Positions 1 through 9,849 of a stretch of DNA of 64,000 nucleotides are shown piece after piece; positions within the stretch are counted from its first letter, which is position 1, and each line of letters opens with the position of its first letter. Both the position numbers and the translations under genes were made by a program. Under the pieces are notes generated by a model that saw only the letters and a program-made list of their open reading frames with translations, searched no databases and was not told where the DNA came from. The DNA lies in the NCBI GenBank assembly GCA_022113835.1, contig JAILWY010000016.1, positions 2,235,501 to 2,299,500 on the forward strand. Direction: 5' to 3'. This DNA comes from Atopsyche davidsoni. Its lineage: Eukaryota > Arthropoda > Insecta > Trichoptera > Hydrobiosidae.

Positions 1-325
1 TTAAACTCATCCTATGCGATAAGTCTTTATGTAATCTTTTAATTCCAATTAAAAAAAACTCATATTTAGATCACGGTTCAAGAACCCTAAGCATTTGCTC
101 AGTGTGCTTGGACCGTGAGTTTTTATGATCTCCGAAATGCCTAAACTTTCCTCGAGAAATCGCATATTTTTCATATTAAAATAAAGTTTATTAGAAATGT
201 AATATTTTTTTTGTGTAGAAGAAGGGATGTACCTAACTTTTGTATTAAAACTTTTTTGATTGGTGCTGTAGATTTATCACAACGTATTTTCAAAAAAATA
301 TCGATTTTGGAGATAGCCCCCTGAA
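1..325 (+). repeat. Dispersed repeat R1, copy 1 (cut by the window start)
   Basis: This AT-rich segment matches five other places in the window (about 4.2, 24.5, 32.2, 58.3 and 59.4 kb). Shared landmarks, in order, are an 'aatcttttaattccaatt' word, a 'cctaaactt' word, a 'catattaaaataaa' word, and a 'gattggtgctgtagattt' word followed by the 'tcgattttggagatag' end. No coding capacity is visible. The left part of the family lies outside the window. The family looks like a non-autonomous DNA transposon; see the copy at 32180-32679, which has TTAA ends. Confidence 0.6.
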
Positions 326-496
326 GTATCAGAAAACTAGCATTGTACATACTAATAATTGATTACTCCAACTTGGAATGTATATAAGCGTTTTTTTGTA
401 TTACTTATTATTTATTAAAAGTGCACCATATACTGAAACATAGCAAATAGTCCACGACACATTTTTAAGATAGAAAGTAGATCTTATGTATATTAA

Positions 497-1379
497 CCCT
501 TTGCACTCGAGACCGTTTCCGCGTGGACTAATCAGCGTTTCGTAGCGCTTTTGGTGAATTTCTGAATTTCTTACCTCTAACTTAAAATGAGCACACACAC
601 AAATTAACACATAAATGTATATTTACATCTTTCGTAAACATAAGTCTTTGTAATTTTACTTTGTATGATATTTCATGTAACAATTGCCGAGATGCATGTC
701 CGGCTTTTCGGGACAAGTATCACAATAGTATGTCGTTTGATGTCTTTTGCCGGGTTTATTTCTTTGGGGGCAGACTTTGCAATCCTTCCTAACTCCTGTT
801 AGAATGTTATGCAGCTTTCCATTTAGGCGGATGTTTTCGGAATCGCAGGTTGAAAAAGGTTGAAGTTGAAGCATGAGCACGTGTCTGACAAAAATCTCCA
901 GTCAATTACTGAACTAAGGTTTTCATATACCGCAAGTGATTGAGCGACTGTTCTCCTCTCTACTATTTAGTGAGATCCATATTATCCTAATTGTATTAGA
1001 TATTATAAAGCAAATAAAATAATGGAAAGCTAATTAATATTGTGGGGGAGAAAAAAGTCTATTCCTCAGTGCAATATAAGTTTAAACAAATAAGGACCTT
1101 CAAATGAATGATAACGATAAGAAGTACAAGCAAAAAATATATGGATTGATTAGGTACACATCTAGTCCTTTTGCCACGGCTGTCAAGGAATTCTTACGTA
1201 GTTTGAAAGGGAGATAACATAATCTTTGTAAAGTTATATAGGCAGTGTTTAGGAATGAACTTTAAAGAACAAGGTCACACAAACATAAACAGAATATCAC
1301 TATAAATAGTTATCAGCGCACATCGATTTTCCGCACCATACAAAGTGGGGACTGAGACGCACCTCTCGAGTGCAAAGGG
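497..1379 (-). mobile_element. Internally deleted piggyBac-like element
   Basis: A TTAA target site flanks each end (493-496 and 1380-1383). The ends are a perfect 16-bp terminal inverted repeat, CCCTTTGCACTCGAGA. TTAA target duplication with CCC-starting ends is the hallmark of the piggyBac superfamily. At 883 bp it is far shorter than an autonomous element (usually 2-3 kb), so most of the transposase is gone. The remaining reading frame (656-880, minus) is the transposase C-terminal tail, which agrees with the ends and sets the orientation. Confidence 0.85.
656..880 (-). pseudogene. piggyBac transposase C-terminal cysteine-rich domain remnant
   Basis: The 74-residue frame ends in a zinc-binding pattern typical of piggyBac transposase tails: CKVC, about 15 residues, YYCDTC, then a His, NCYMKYHT and the stop. 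Before it is an 'IRLNGKLHN' stretch like the linker that precedes this domain in the family. The catalytic DDD domain is absent, so the protein cannot transpose DNA. In intact relatives this domain binds the transposon ends. The frame lies inside the TTAA-bounded element at 497-1379. The ATG used here is probably just an internal methionine of the old gene. Confidence 0.8.
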
Positions 1380-1439
1380 TTAAGGTTTGTCACTCTTGTT
1401 GAGGTCGAATGAGTTTTTGTATTATTTGTTATGAGTATT

Positions 1440-1595
1440 ATGAGTATTATGACACAGGCTGTGCTCGTCTAAGACCGTGAGGCTGTGGGGCGCTCGTGGG
1501 GCGACAAAGCAGACGCCGTCGTGGCGACGCTCCGGCGCCTCCGCCCGCAGAGTAAACAACCCCTGAGCTCGTGGGGGGGGCGGAGGGGATCTTTA
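1440..1595. other. Short GC-rich island, function unknown
   Basis: A roughly 150-bp CpG-rich patch sits in AT-rich DNA just after the piggyBac element, and it ends in a G run. No frame is clearly coding and no splice pair frames it. It could be a repeat fragment or a small regulatory island. Confidence 0.25.
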
Positions 1596-1628
1596 CGCCC
1601 CTTTATTCTATTCCTATTTATTTAAGAA

Positions 1629-1815
1629 ATTCAATATTTTTGACAGAGAGTACATGGTGGAATTCCATATTAATATTTTTGAATAAAATACTTCAGTGAC
1701 CGGTTTCGCCATCCTTTCACGTTGGCATTATCAAACGGAGTTTGTTTGTCAAAACTCTGTTTGATAATGCCAACGTGAAAGGTTGGCGAAACCGGTCACT
1801 AATAAAAATAAAAAT
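1629..1815. repeat. Foldback repeat family F, near-perfect palindromic copy
   Basis: Bases 1696-1744 and 1750-1799 form an inverted repeat of about 49 bp per arm with a few mismatches. Each arm runs from 'gtgaccggtttcgcc' through 'cacgttggcattatcaaac'. Outside the palindrome the family has two further blocks, 'gacagagagtacttggtgga' and 'gagtgattttccacat'. Relatives lie at 1925, 2255, 2600, 28915, 42225, 50168, 50640 and 56113. It is non-coding. Each arm has a hammerhead-like layout: TTGATAA, a T, a 6-bp hairpin, GAAAC, then GGTC (plus-sense copy at 1761-1797). Confidence 0.75.
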
Positions 1816-1924
1816 GTGGAAAATCACTCCTATTTATTTACTCTAGATATACTTGTTTTACACTTGCGTCTACTTTTAAATTAACGTTTTTACTGTGTTA
1901 ACAATTTTTCCAGCCTAAAAAAAT

Positions 1925-2055
1925 TATGTAATATTTTTGACAGAGAGTACTTGGTGGAATTCCATTTTAATATTTTTGAGTGATTTTCCACATGTTCGTT
2001 TTTATTTGTGACCGGTTTCGCCAACCTTTCACGTCGGCATTATCAAACAGAGTGA
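1925..2055 (-). repeat. Foldback family F, single-arm copy
   Basis: This copy has the 'gacagagagtacttggtgga' block, the 'gattttccacat' block, and the arm 'gtgaccggtttcgccaacc' leading to 'ggcattatcaaacag'. Read on the minus strand, the core hairpin is GCCGAC/GTTGGC, so one pair is a G-T wobble where other copies have A-T. Confidence 0.65.
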
Positions 2056-2254
2056 GATTTTATATAATAATAATCAATTAGGTAAACTATTGTTAGAGGG
2101 AGAGGTTGTTGGAAAGAGAGAGAGTGATTGTCAGGTGGTAAGGGCTAATGTGATTTTAATGTACCTGGCAAGTGGAGGATTCTATATAATTGCAAATTTT
2201 TGTGAACAAATGTTTTTATATTAATGGGGTTATTATCTAAAGTAGTGGCTTTGA

Positions 2255-2470
2255 GGCGAAACCGGTCACAAATTAAAACGAACATGTGGAAAATCACTCA
2301 AGTATTTTACTCAAAAATATTATTTGGTATAAAATATGTTCAAGGTAATCAATATTTTTGACAGAGAGTACTTGATGGAGTTTTATTTTATTAACATAAA
2401 TAAAATACTTGAGTGATTTTTCCACATGTTATTTTTTATTAGTTGACCGGTTTTTTTATCACTTTCACAA
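2255..2470. repeat. Foldback family F, tail-to-tail degenerate copies
   Basis: A plus-sense arm fragment ('ggcgaaaccggtcac' near 2258) is followed by 'gtggaaaatcactcaagtat'. An opposite arm begins at 'gacagagagtacttgatgga' near 2357 and decays after 'gaccggttttttt' near 2443. The chance frame across it (2383-2574, minus) is not a gene. Confidence 0.55.
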
Positions 2471-2599
2471 ATATAAAAGCATATATTATCAATTATATAG
2501 AATCCTCCATTTGTCAGGTACATTAAACTCTCATTACTCTTAAATCTAAAAACCAATACCTCTTCCTTCAACAACTGTTCACTTGATTACTTGTCATTT

Positions 2600-2690
2600 T
2601 TAAAAATCTTCACTCAGTTTGATAATGCCAACGTGAAGGGTTGGCGAAACCGGTCACCAATAAAAACGTAAAAAATCACTCACTTAAATG
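2600..2690 (+). repeat. Foldback family F, partial copy
   Basis: It contains 'gataatgccaacgtgaaggg' and 'cgaaaccggtcacc' in the same order as the palindromic copy at 1.7 kb. The hammerhead-like segment spans 2619-2655. It is truncated on both sides. Confidence 0.6.
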
Positions 2691-2699
2691 TGTTTAAGG

Positions 2700-3689
2700 T
2701 TATCGTACAAGCATTGGGGCCATACTTGTATATAGTTAGAGAAAATGTGGAAACGTGGCTTCAAATTCAACTTGTATCCCAAAAAAAAATTTACAACTTC
2801 TCTCGTTGTGTCATATTTGAATAAATTACTTGAAAACAGTGTATATCTGAGAAATATCTTAACCAAGCATTGTATTTGCCTCTGGACCACTGTGTTGGAA
2901 GCTTTCAGAGCTCATGGTGGATGTTAACAACAGCAATGGGTGGTTCTCTCCACGATGGTGACGTCACAACCTGATTGGTCTATTGTCTGGAAAATGGAAA
3001 AATGCGAATAAGAAAAGCGAGAGAACTACGCACCCTTGATGGCGCCGGCTTATTAACAAGATGGACTAGCAAATGTGTTTTAATTAAGCTTTCACAACAT
3101 CAGATAAGACACAATAAACACTGTGTACTTAAATATACTTTTCTTGTTATAATTTAATCGAGAAATGGAGATGGACGCACTTTGAAGTACATTCATTTTG
3201 CACTCATTACATCCGATAACAGTAATAAATTTTAACATAAACGTAGTATTATAAGATCTCGTCTCACTCTGACTAGTGGCCTGAGAAATCAAAAAGCTTA
3301 TTCAATAATATTATATTGATAAATTAAGCACTTGCGGGTTTAAAAAAGGGTCAGCATTCGCTTGATGTGCAGAATCCGCTCTTTAATTACTCCTCCCGCA
3401 AATAAAAAGGTATTCTTTACGACATAAGTCATCAAAGGGTCCGCGGAAGGGTGACCACGCGTTTTATACAGCGTGGGACACCATTTCTATATAGCCTAAA
3501 AATATTTGATTTTTAATCCAAAGTACATCTCCAATGTAACGGTACGTACGTAGGTTTTAGCAGCCGTTGTTTTTTGACGATTTGATTTTTCGTGCGTTAA
3601 GTCAGACTAGCCTCAAAGACGGTCCAGTAAAACGGTAAAAAATTCATGGTGTCTGCATTTGGTGAAATCCTTTCATGGACCTTCTGCGA
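2700..3689. other. AT-rich stretch without a recognisable gene
   Basis: Short frames on both strands (for example 2745-2927 and 2975-3157) show no domain or codon signal. The only promoter-like spot is 2957-2977, where a full cAMP-response-type TGACGTCA is followed 7 bp later by ATTGG, an inverted CCAAT box. Confidence 0.5.
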
Positions 3690-3850
3690 ATCAAAAGGAC
3701 CACACAAGGGGACTAATTACCCGTCAATTAGAGCAAACGCGGTAAGTCACTAAAATTACGGAATTACCCTTTTTCGTTACGGGCGTGACGTGACGTGACG
3801 CGCGTTTTACAGAAGGATTCTCGGTTCGATGTCCTGGAGGCTGACTAATT
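3690..3850 (+). repeat. Dispersed repeat G, copy 1
   Basis: This segment is homologous to 46810-46970 in opposite orientation. Shared words are 'ccgtcaatta', 'agcaaacgcggtaagtcact', 'gaattacc', 'tttacag' and 'gattctcg', in the same order, with a roughly 33-bp length difference between the first two. It contains 'tgacgtgacgtgacg', a short tandem of TGACG. No terminal repeats were identified. Confidence 0.6.
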
Positions 3851-4224
3851 AAACGTTTCTTTTTGTGTTTCGGTATTCTTATTCAAGATGCCTCAGTTGA
3901 CGTCTTAACGAATTTAAATTGTAAAAGACTTGTCAACCGTCATTGTTAGTGACGGACGCAATTGAATATTTTTAATAAAATATTAATTATATTAAAGTGA
4001 TCAGTTTTTCACAAATTCGAATATTTCACTTTAATTCAAAGATTGAATTATTTATGCATTCATTCAAAATCATGGCTAATAGCTTGCTTTGATTTTTGCT
4101 TCCATCAGCAAATAATTTCGCATATGGTTTATTTTTAATAAAATTCGACTTGAAATTTTACAACTTATTTATTTGCATTTGAGAACATCATCGCTAATAA
4201 TATGTTGAAAATATAATTTGATTA

Positions 4225-4690
4225 ATTGTCAATTTATTTTTCTACAGAATATTAATAAAATATAAATTATATTTATCTATTTTTCATTACTTAATAACCA
4301 TTCTTTTTCAAGGTCAAATATGTTGAAAAATTGAATAAAATGACGACTTTTCAATACCAAACTTTGTCAAAGTTTTTTTATTTTTAAACAAATTTTTTAC
4401 CATAGGTTTATATGTAATCTTTAAATTTAAAAAAAAGTACACCTAAATGTTTAGGGTTCTAGATCCGTCGGTCATAATAATCTCCAAATGCCTAAACTTC
4501 AATCGGGTTAACACAAATTTATCATATTAAAAAAATTTTTATAAGAAATAAAAAGAAAAATATCCGTAGAAGATGAAATGTATCTAATTTTTTGAATGTA
4601 TATTTTTTCTATAGGTGCAGTAGATTTTTGGCAAAATATTTTCTAAAATTATAAAATAACTCGAAAATGGACCCATCAAAGAGAGACTAA
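4225..4690 (+). repeat. Dispersed repeat R1, copy 2
   Basis: It has the same block order as copies 1 and 4: 'attgtcaatttatttt', 'tatttatctatttttcatta', 'gacgacttttcaa', 'tttagggttct', 'cctaaacttcaatcggg', and 'ataggtgcagtagattttt'. No reading frame is conserved among copies. Confidence 0.6.
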
Positions 4691-4795
4691 GAATCAGAAA
4701 GCAACATTTTCAATTATTTGTTTTGAATATAATTTTCATTGTAATTCTATCATTAAATCATTTATTTTTAAGCATCAAATATATATGTTTAAGAT

Positions 4796-5278
4796 CATAG
4801 GTTCCCAAACTATTTTGTCTCGTCGACCCCTTATCGAGTTTTCCTGTTTTTCGTAGACCCCTGCCTTGCTAATATTGAATTTTTATAAAATTCATCAACT
4901 TCAAACGTATTTTTGACATCTGATGTACAGGGTGCGCCATATTTTATGTCGGTATATAAACATTAAATATATTTGACATTTATAAACCGATTGACTTAAA
5001 GTAAACATGTTTTGATACATTAATTCAATACAATTTTAATTATGCTTCACATTGAAACAACGCGCCAAAATAGTGACGTTGTACATTGAAAACAGTCGTT
5101 CAGTTGTGTTAACTCTACGTGCATATCGTCGAAAATATCGTGGCCAACATGGCTAATGGGATCCACTCTTGTAGACCCCCATTTACAGTTTGTGGACCCC
5201 CAATTTCATTTTTCGCTGTCATCGCCCCCTTGTAGGGCAGAATCGACCACTATATATTGACCACTTTGGGAACCTATG
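4796..5278. mobile_element. hAT-like non-autonomous element, copy 1
   Basis: The ends are CATAGGTTCCCAAACT and its near-complement ACTTTGGGAACCTATG, typical of hAT (Charlie-like) termini. The 8-bp flanks, tttaagat and ctttagat, match at 6 of 8 positions, as expected for an old 8-bp target duplication. The inside has short CCCC-rich words ('tagacccctgccttgc', 'gtggacccccaatttc') shared with the copy at 8170-8707. There is no transposase. Confidence 0.75.
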
Positions 5279-5289
5279 CTTTAGATACT

Positions 5290-8160
5290 GTCACTGATGA
5301 TCCGCTATGATTTTGAGTTGGATCATCGAATAGTTTGTTCATGAGCGTCTTGCGTTGATCTCTCATGGGAGAGGAGAACGGCCGCGCCTCTGTTCCCATG
5401 AAGAGTGTGAATTAAGAATTAACCGTTTACTATATTGTTAAACAATTTGTGAAAGTTTGGACAATAAAGCACAATTAAGTCGCGAAGTGGAGACTCCGCC
5501 GAGATTTCCCACGCGATAATTGTGAGCTAATAGCTAATGAATGCTCGGTTATATTGCAACAAAATATTGTAGATATTCATTCATAAAGAAGCAGATGAAT
5601 ATCGCATTTATGTAATTGTATTTAAAAAAAAATACAATGAGTTGTTAACGTACAACCTCCAGCTGATAGTGAAATAAGACTTGGGTCTCGATTATCCGTT
5701 ACAAAATATACGATTACGGTTAAGCGATATCTCGAATTTTATAAACATGACGAGATTATTGATAAGTTACAAAAAAATACTTTGGTTGTATTTAAACATT
5801 GAATTAAAAATAAATATCGCAATTAAAAAAAATATTTTTTAATTATAAAATAAAGATGGGTTTCGATTATACGACGTCAGTGAATTGGAATTTCTATTTT
5901 TATAATAAATACTAGATAATATTTTTACATCTGTTGTATGTCTTCGATTAAATAATATACCAAATAAATTGGAGGTTGTAACGAAAAAAATAAGAGCAAG
6001 GGGCCTTAATTAGCCTATAGAAAATAAAAATATAGAAAAGTTTAATATATTCTTTGATCAATCTCGATCAGATCTCAACTTCCACAAACTGGAAATAATG
6101 TTAAAAATTAAATTTATTTAAAAAAATATATTAAAATATGTGTAGGTCTTTGCAGGTGAGAGTATCAAATTTATTCTCAATTTTACTAAGAATGTCTATT
6201 GAATAAGGCGTCGCACCCAACAAACGCAACTCCAAATTAGTTCAGTGCCCGATCAGAGTTATGATGCTATTGTTTTGAGACGCAGTCGTTTTTAGAGAAT
6301 GGCTTGTTTTTTTAAAATAAAATTTAACAGTTAACCGTTCGTTACATTTATATATTATATATTTTGTACCAGTGAAAAATCCCGCAGCAAATTTCTGGAT
6401 TTATATACTTGTAAGGTGGCTGGATGAAACTATTTAAATTTAGTATTTTGCCATAGTACATATAATATTTACATGTATTGTGTATCAATAAATAAACCTA
6501 CAATGTCTGGATCAAAGTTATCAAATAAATTGTAGGTAACCGATAGTAAAGTACACTTTTTCGTATACGACATGCACTTAACAAAAAAGGTGATTTTTAA
6601 GCTACACATATGTTTTAAAATAATCACAAGTGACGGCTCCAATTAAGCGTTTGTACTATTGTTAATAATAACAAATACAACAGATACTAAATAGTACACA
6701 AAGGAAATAATAATTTCTTTCTCAACGATAATGATGATGTTAAAAGTGCTTCGCTGTGAGTGTTTTGGAAATTCTCCGAAGAAGCCAATCATGTGTTTAA
6801 AAATGCCTGCGAGAATCCGGGGGTTTTTTTTTTTTTTTGTTGAGTAATTTGGTGTCATAAAGTTGTAGCAGCTGCGTCACAACTCTCCGACAGATTTGTC
6901 GAATTATCGACTCGCCAGGGAGCTCAAAACGAGAATATCGACACGAAAAAAAAAAACAGAATAAATTTCTAGATTAGAGTGATTACCATTGGATGCAATT
7001 TGTGTCAATACTAGAAGGCAGTTGTTGGTTTAAGTAATGCCAATAGCCACTTGTTGTTGCAGCCTGTGTAGGCCGCTCGGAGAGGCTATTGTCTGTCCGC
7101 AGCCATTTTAATTCCTGGCGTAATCTTTTATTAATGATGATGGAGGCATGTTTGCTATTATGACACAGATGCCATTATGAATTTAAAGTGTATGGGAAAG
7201 CAATCCGAGACGCGGGCGTATCGCTGTCAGTGCGATTAAAATGAGGCAACCGGCGTTTAGGAGGATTTTTAGGAAACCGATTGTGTGTGAATCCGCCGCG
7301 GAAAATGTACGAAATTAGTTTATTTTTTTTGCAAAAAGTCGCTGAACTAGACTTAATACCCACATAGACTTACTATGTATGATATCCAAAAGCGAAAGAT
7401 GAGGTTCAAGCCGATACTCCTGGCTGTCGTGGTTTATTTGTTGATATTTTTTTTATTAATAATTATGCCCAATAGTAAAAACGTCGTAAACGACTCAAAA
7501 GCATTGATTTATCAATAGACGACTTCGTTACTTCTTCGGTGTCTCCACATCGCTAGTATGATCAATGTGATGGAAAAATGCCAAATTTCAAGCGGTAGCT
7601 AAGCTGGGATGTTTTTTTAATAGTTTTGCTTGAATAATTGTCGGTTGTCGGCTGTGTCGCAGCGTGTTTGGGCAGCTGGTGCTTATCGCGCCCCTGCTTG
7701 GCCGGCGGGGCTCCTCGGGCTCCGTGTCGGTCTGCGGTCGGTTTCTTGTGCCTCGAATTACTGGAATATGTCATTAAGATGTTTTATGCCGCTATTATCT
7801 TAAAAAAAGCGGCTACTGTTAACAAAATGTCGTGCCTATGGGAACGGGGCAATATACCTGGTATGATAGGTTAAATATATGTATAAATATATTTTTTTTG
7901 GCATTCCACTCCACATAGTAATGTGTGTGTATATTTCATGCTTATTTTCGTTATCTGAGTTTAAATGTTTGAATACCGCCTATTGGACTATTATTTTACA
8001 AATATTTTGCCATGATATCAAGATTTGCTGAATCAGATCTCAAACCCGAGCTCTTCTTGTCAGGCTTTTTCGGCGGAACAGTGTGTGCCTTCTTTAACGC
8101 CTTCTATGTACTAAGTAATGTGTGTCACCAGAGGTTTTTTTTTGGGTTTGGATGGGTTTT
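5290..8160. other. AT-rich intergenic or intronic DNA with scattered repeat fragments
   Basis: No gene is supported. Poly-T/A runs are frequent. Two spots resemble the GTCGG-type dispersed motif: 7052-7085 and, better, 7637-7680. The latter leads into a GC-rich patch (7690-7750). Frames at 6643-6858, 7175-7363 and 7562-7874 have no coding features. Confidence 0.5.
7637..7680 (+). repeat. GTCGG-type dispersed motif (family M)
   Basis: This roughly 40-bp word, approximately 'gtcggctgtgtcgcagcg' followed by 'tgtttgggcagct', recurs at 27906, 34530, 34652 and 46412 on plus, and at 36910 and 51700 on minus. Flanks are not shared beyond a few bases, so this may be the end of a transposon family whose interiors differ. 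Confidence 0.5.
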
Positions 8161-8169
8161 GGTGTAAAG

Positions 8170-8707
8170 CAGAGACTCCCAAACTTTTTGTCTGCCTTGC
8201 TAATATTGAATTTTTACATTTGACCGGATTTTTTGTCCGTTATATCCTAAATACGTTAAACATGGGTCCGTTATATCGAGGTTTTACTGTATACCACACA
8301 AAATGCAAATATAGTAATATTCACGAAAAAAAATCAATTCTTTTAATGGGATGGATGATTCTGATGCTTTGATATGAAATTTTCAATATTTGGCTTCAAA
8401 TAAGTCAGATTTAACTTTAAATCTCCTCGCCCTGTGATTTTAAATCTATTTTTTTTTGTAAGAAGAATGGCAACTGCACTGAAACCCTTTTCCATGCGGT
8501 ATGAAAATGGAATAGTCCATAATGCAGGATTAACAGCATTTTTATGAAAGTACATACGTACAATCTGTGTTAGGTGCATTATGACATTTACGGAATGCCT
8601 AAATTTTGGTGATGAACTGCTTAAATGGGATCATTTACAGATTTACAGTTCGTGGACCCCCAATTTAATTTTTCGAGGGTCGATATTGACCACTTTGGGA
8701 ACCAATA
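8170..8707. mobile_element. hAT-like non-autonomous element, copy 2
   Basis: It is related to 4796-5278. The left end CAGAGACTCCCAAACT and the right end ACTTTGGGAACCAATA are inverted relatives. The flanks gtgtaaag and gtgtagag match at 7 of 8 positions, giving an 8-bp target duplication. Internal words 'ctgccttgctaatattgaat' and 'gtggacccccaattt' match copy 1, but the middle differs. Frames crossing it (8118-8372, 8343-8579, 8581-8814) are chance frames. Confidence 0.75.
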
Positions 8708-8715
8708 GTGTAGAG

Positions 8716-9849
8716 GCAGTCTTCAAGGCTGTGATCGAGGAGTGCATTGATGGATGGGTTACTAGAGCTATGGTATTACGAAAGGAGTCTGCAAAACCGA
8801 TGATGGCTTCATGAAGACCTCATATTGTCTGGATAGCTAACTTTTTTATTACAAAAAAACGTTTTAACTTTTCACATCTATGCGAGCGCACCTCTCCGAG
8901 CACGTTCGCACTTATCGTACACACCGGCGATGACGCAACGTATCTAATTTCACAGATAACCATAGATCAGGGCATCGGCATTAAGGCGTGTAAAAAAGAC
9001 CCCAGTGGTCCGCGGCGGCCTTGAAGATGGTACTCTTCGATTGGGAGGCTCTACGCGGCCTATTAAGCCACACATCACCCGCCCGGGAGAAACTTGGGCA
9101 TTCGATCACCCGCCGGTCACGACGCGCCCATGGAAAAATACACGCAGTGCCGGCAGTATTCCATATCTTATATTTCTGATAACACTTTCGAGCACTTAGT
9201 CCACAAAAAGCACAAAATATGAAACACTCCTTCGAAGACAACGCTTTGGTGAAGTTATGAAACATATTTCATACTGCTGCTTAAAATTGCTTTCACTCCA
9301 AAACATGTCATAAAGTATTTCCGCAATCACCTCTCAAAGCCTTTAGAATATTAAATAATAAAAAAAATTGATATTTATCATGAAAGCTTAATTACCTGTA
9401 AGACTTTTCTAACACTTACAATTACAATTACAAACATATCAACTAAATGAAAATAAAAATTGGTTCGTACAAGTCATCGTTATATTTTTTTTGAACTCCT
9501 ATGGTTGTACGCTTAATTATGTTTCCTGTTATTTCACAATTCACATATGTGTCTTCAAAATTAAAAAAATATATACAGGTTTAAATTAAAATATAAGAAA
9601 TAACGACACGTCGGTGTCTTCATTTTTTTTTAAAATTTTATTCAATATAAAATGCCCTGTGGTCGCAAGTGTTAGGCCGCGAGCACGCGCAGGCCTCCGG
9701 GCGGCGACTCTGTTTTCCATTGATTCAATTCCCATTATTTATACAGAATTGATTATCCGCTATTAAAAACCGATTAAATTATACCCGGTAAACGCGCCGC
9801 GGTCCCCCGGTACGCGCGGCGGAAAAGCACTCCGGCTGGAGATCGTTTT
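8716..9849. other. Gene-free stretch with two GC-rich patches
   Basis: GC-rich patches lie at about 9000-9130, and at 9670-9710 with 9785-9840. The first gives overlapping open frames on both strands (9005-9199 plus, 8981-9265 minus) with no recognisable domain. The second borders satellite A and contains several GATTA-type homeodomain words. A regulatory role is possible but unproven. Confidence 0.35.
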
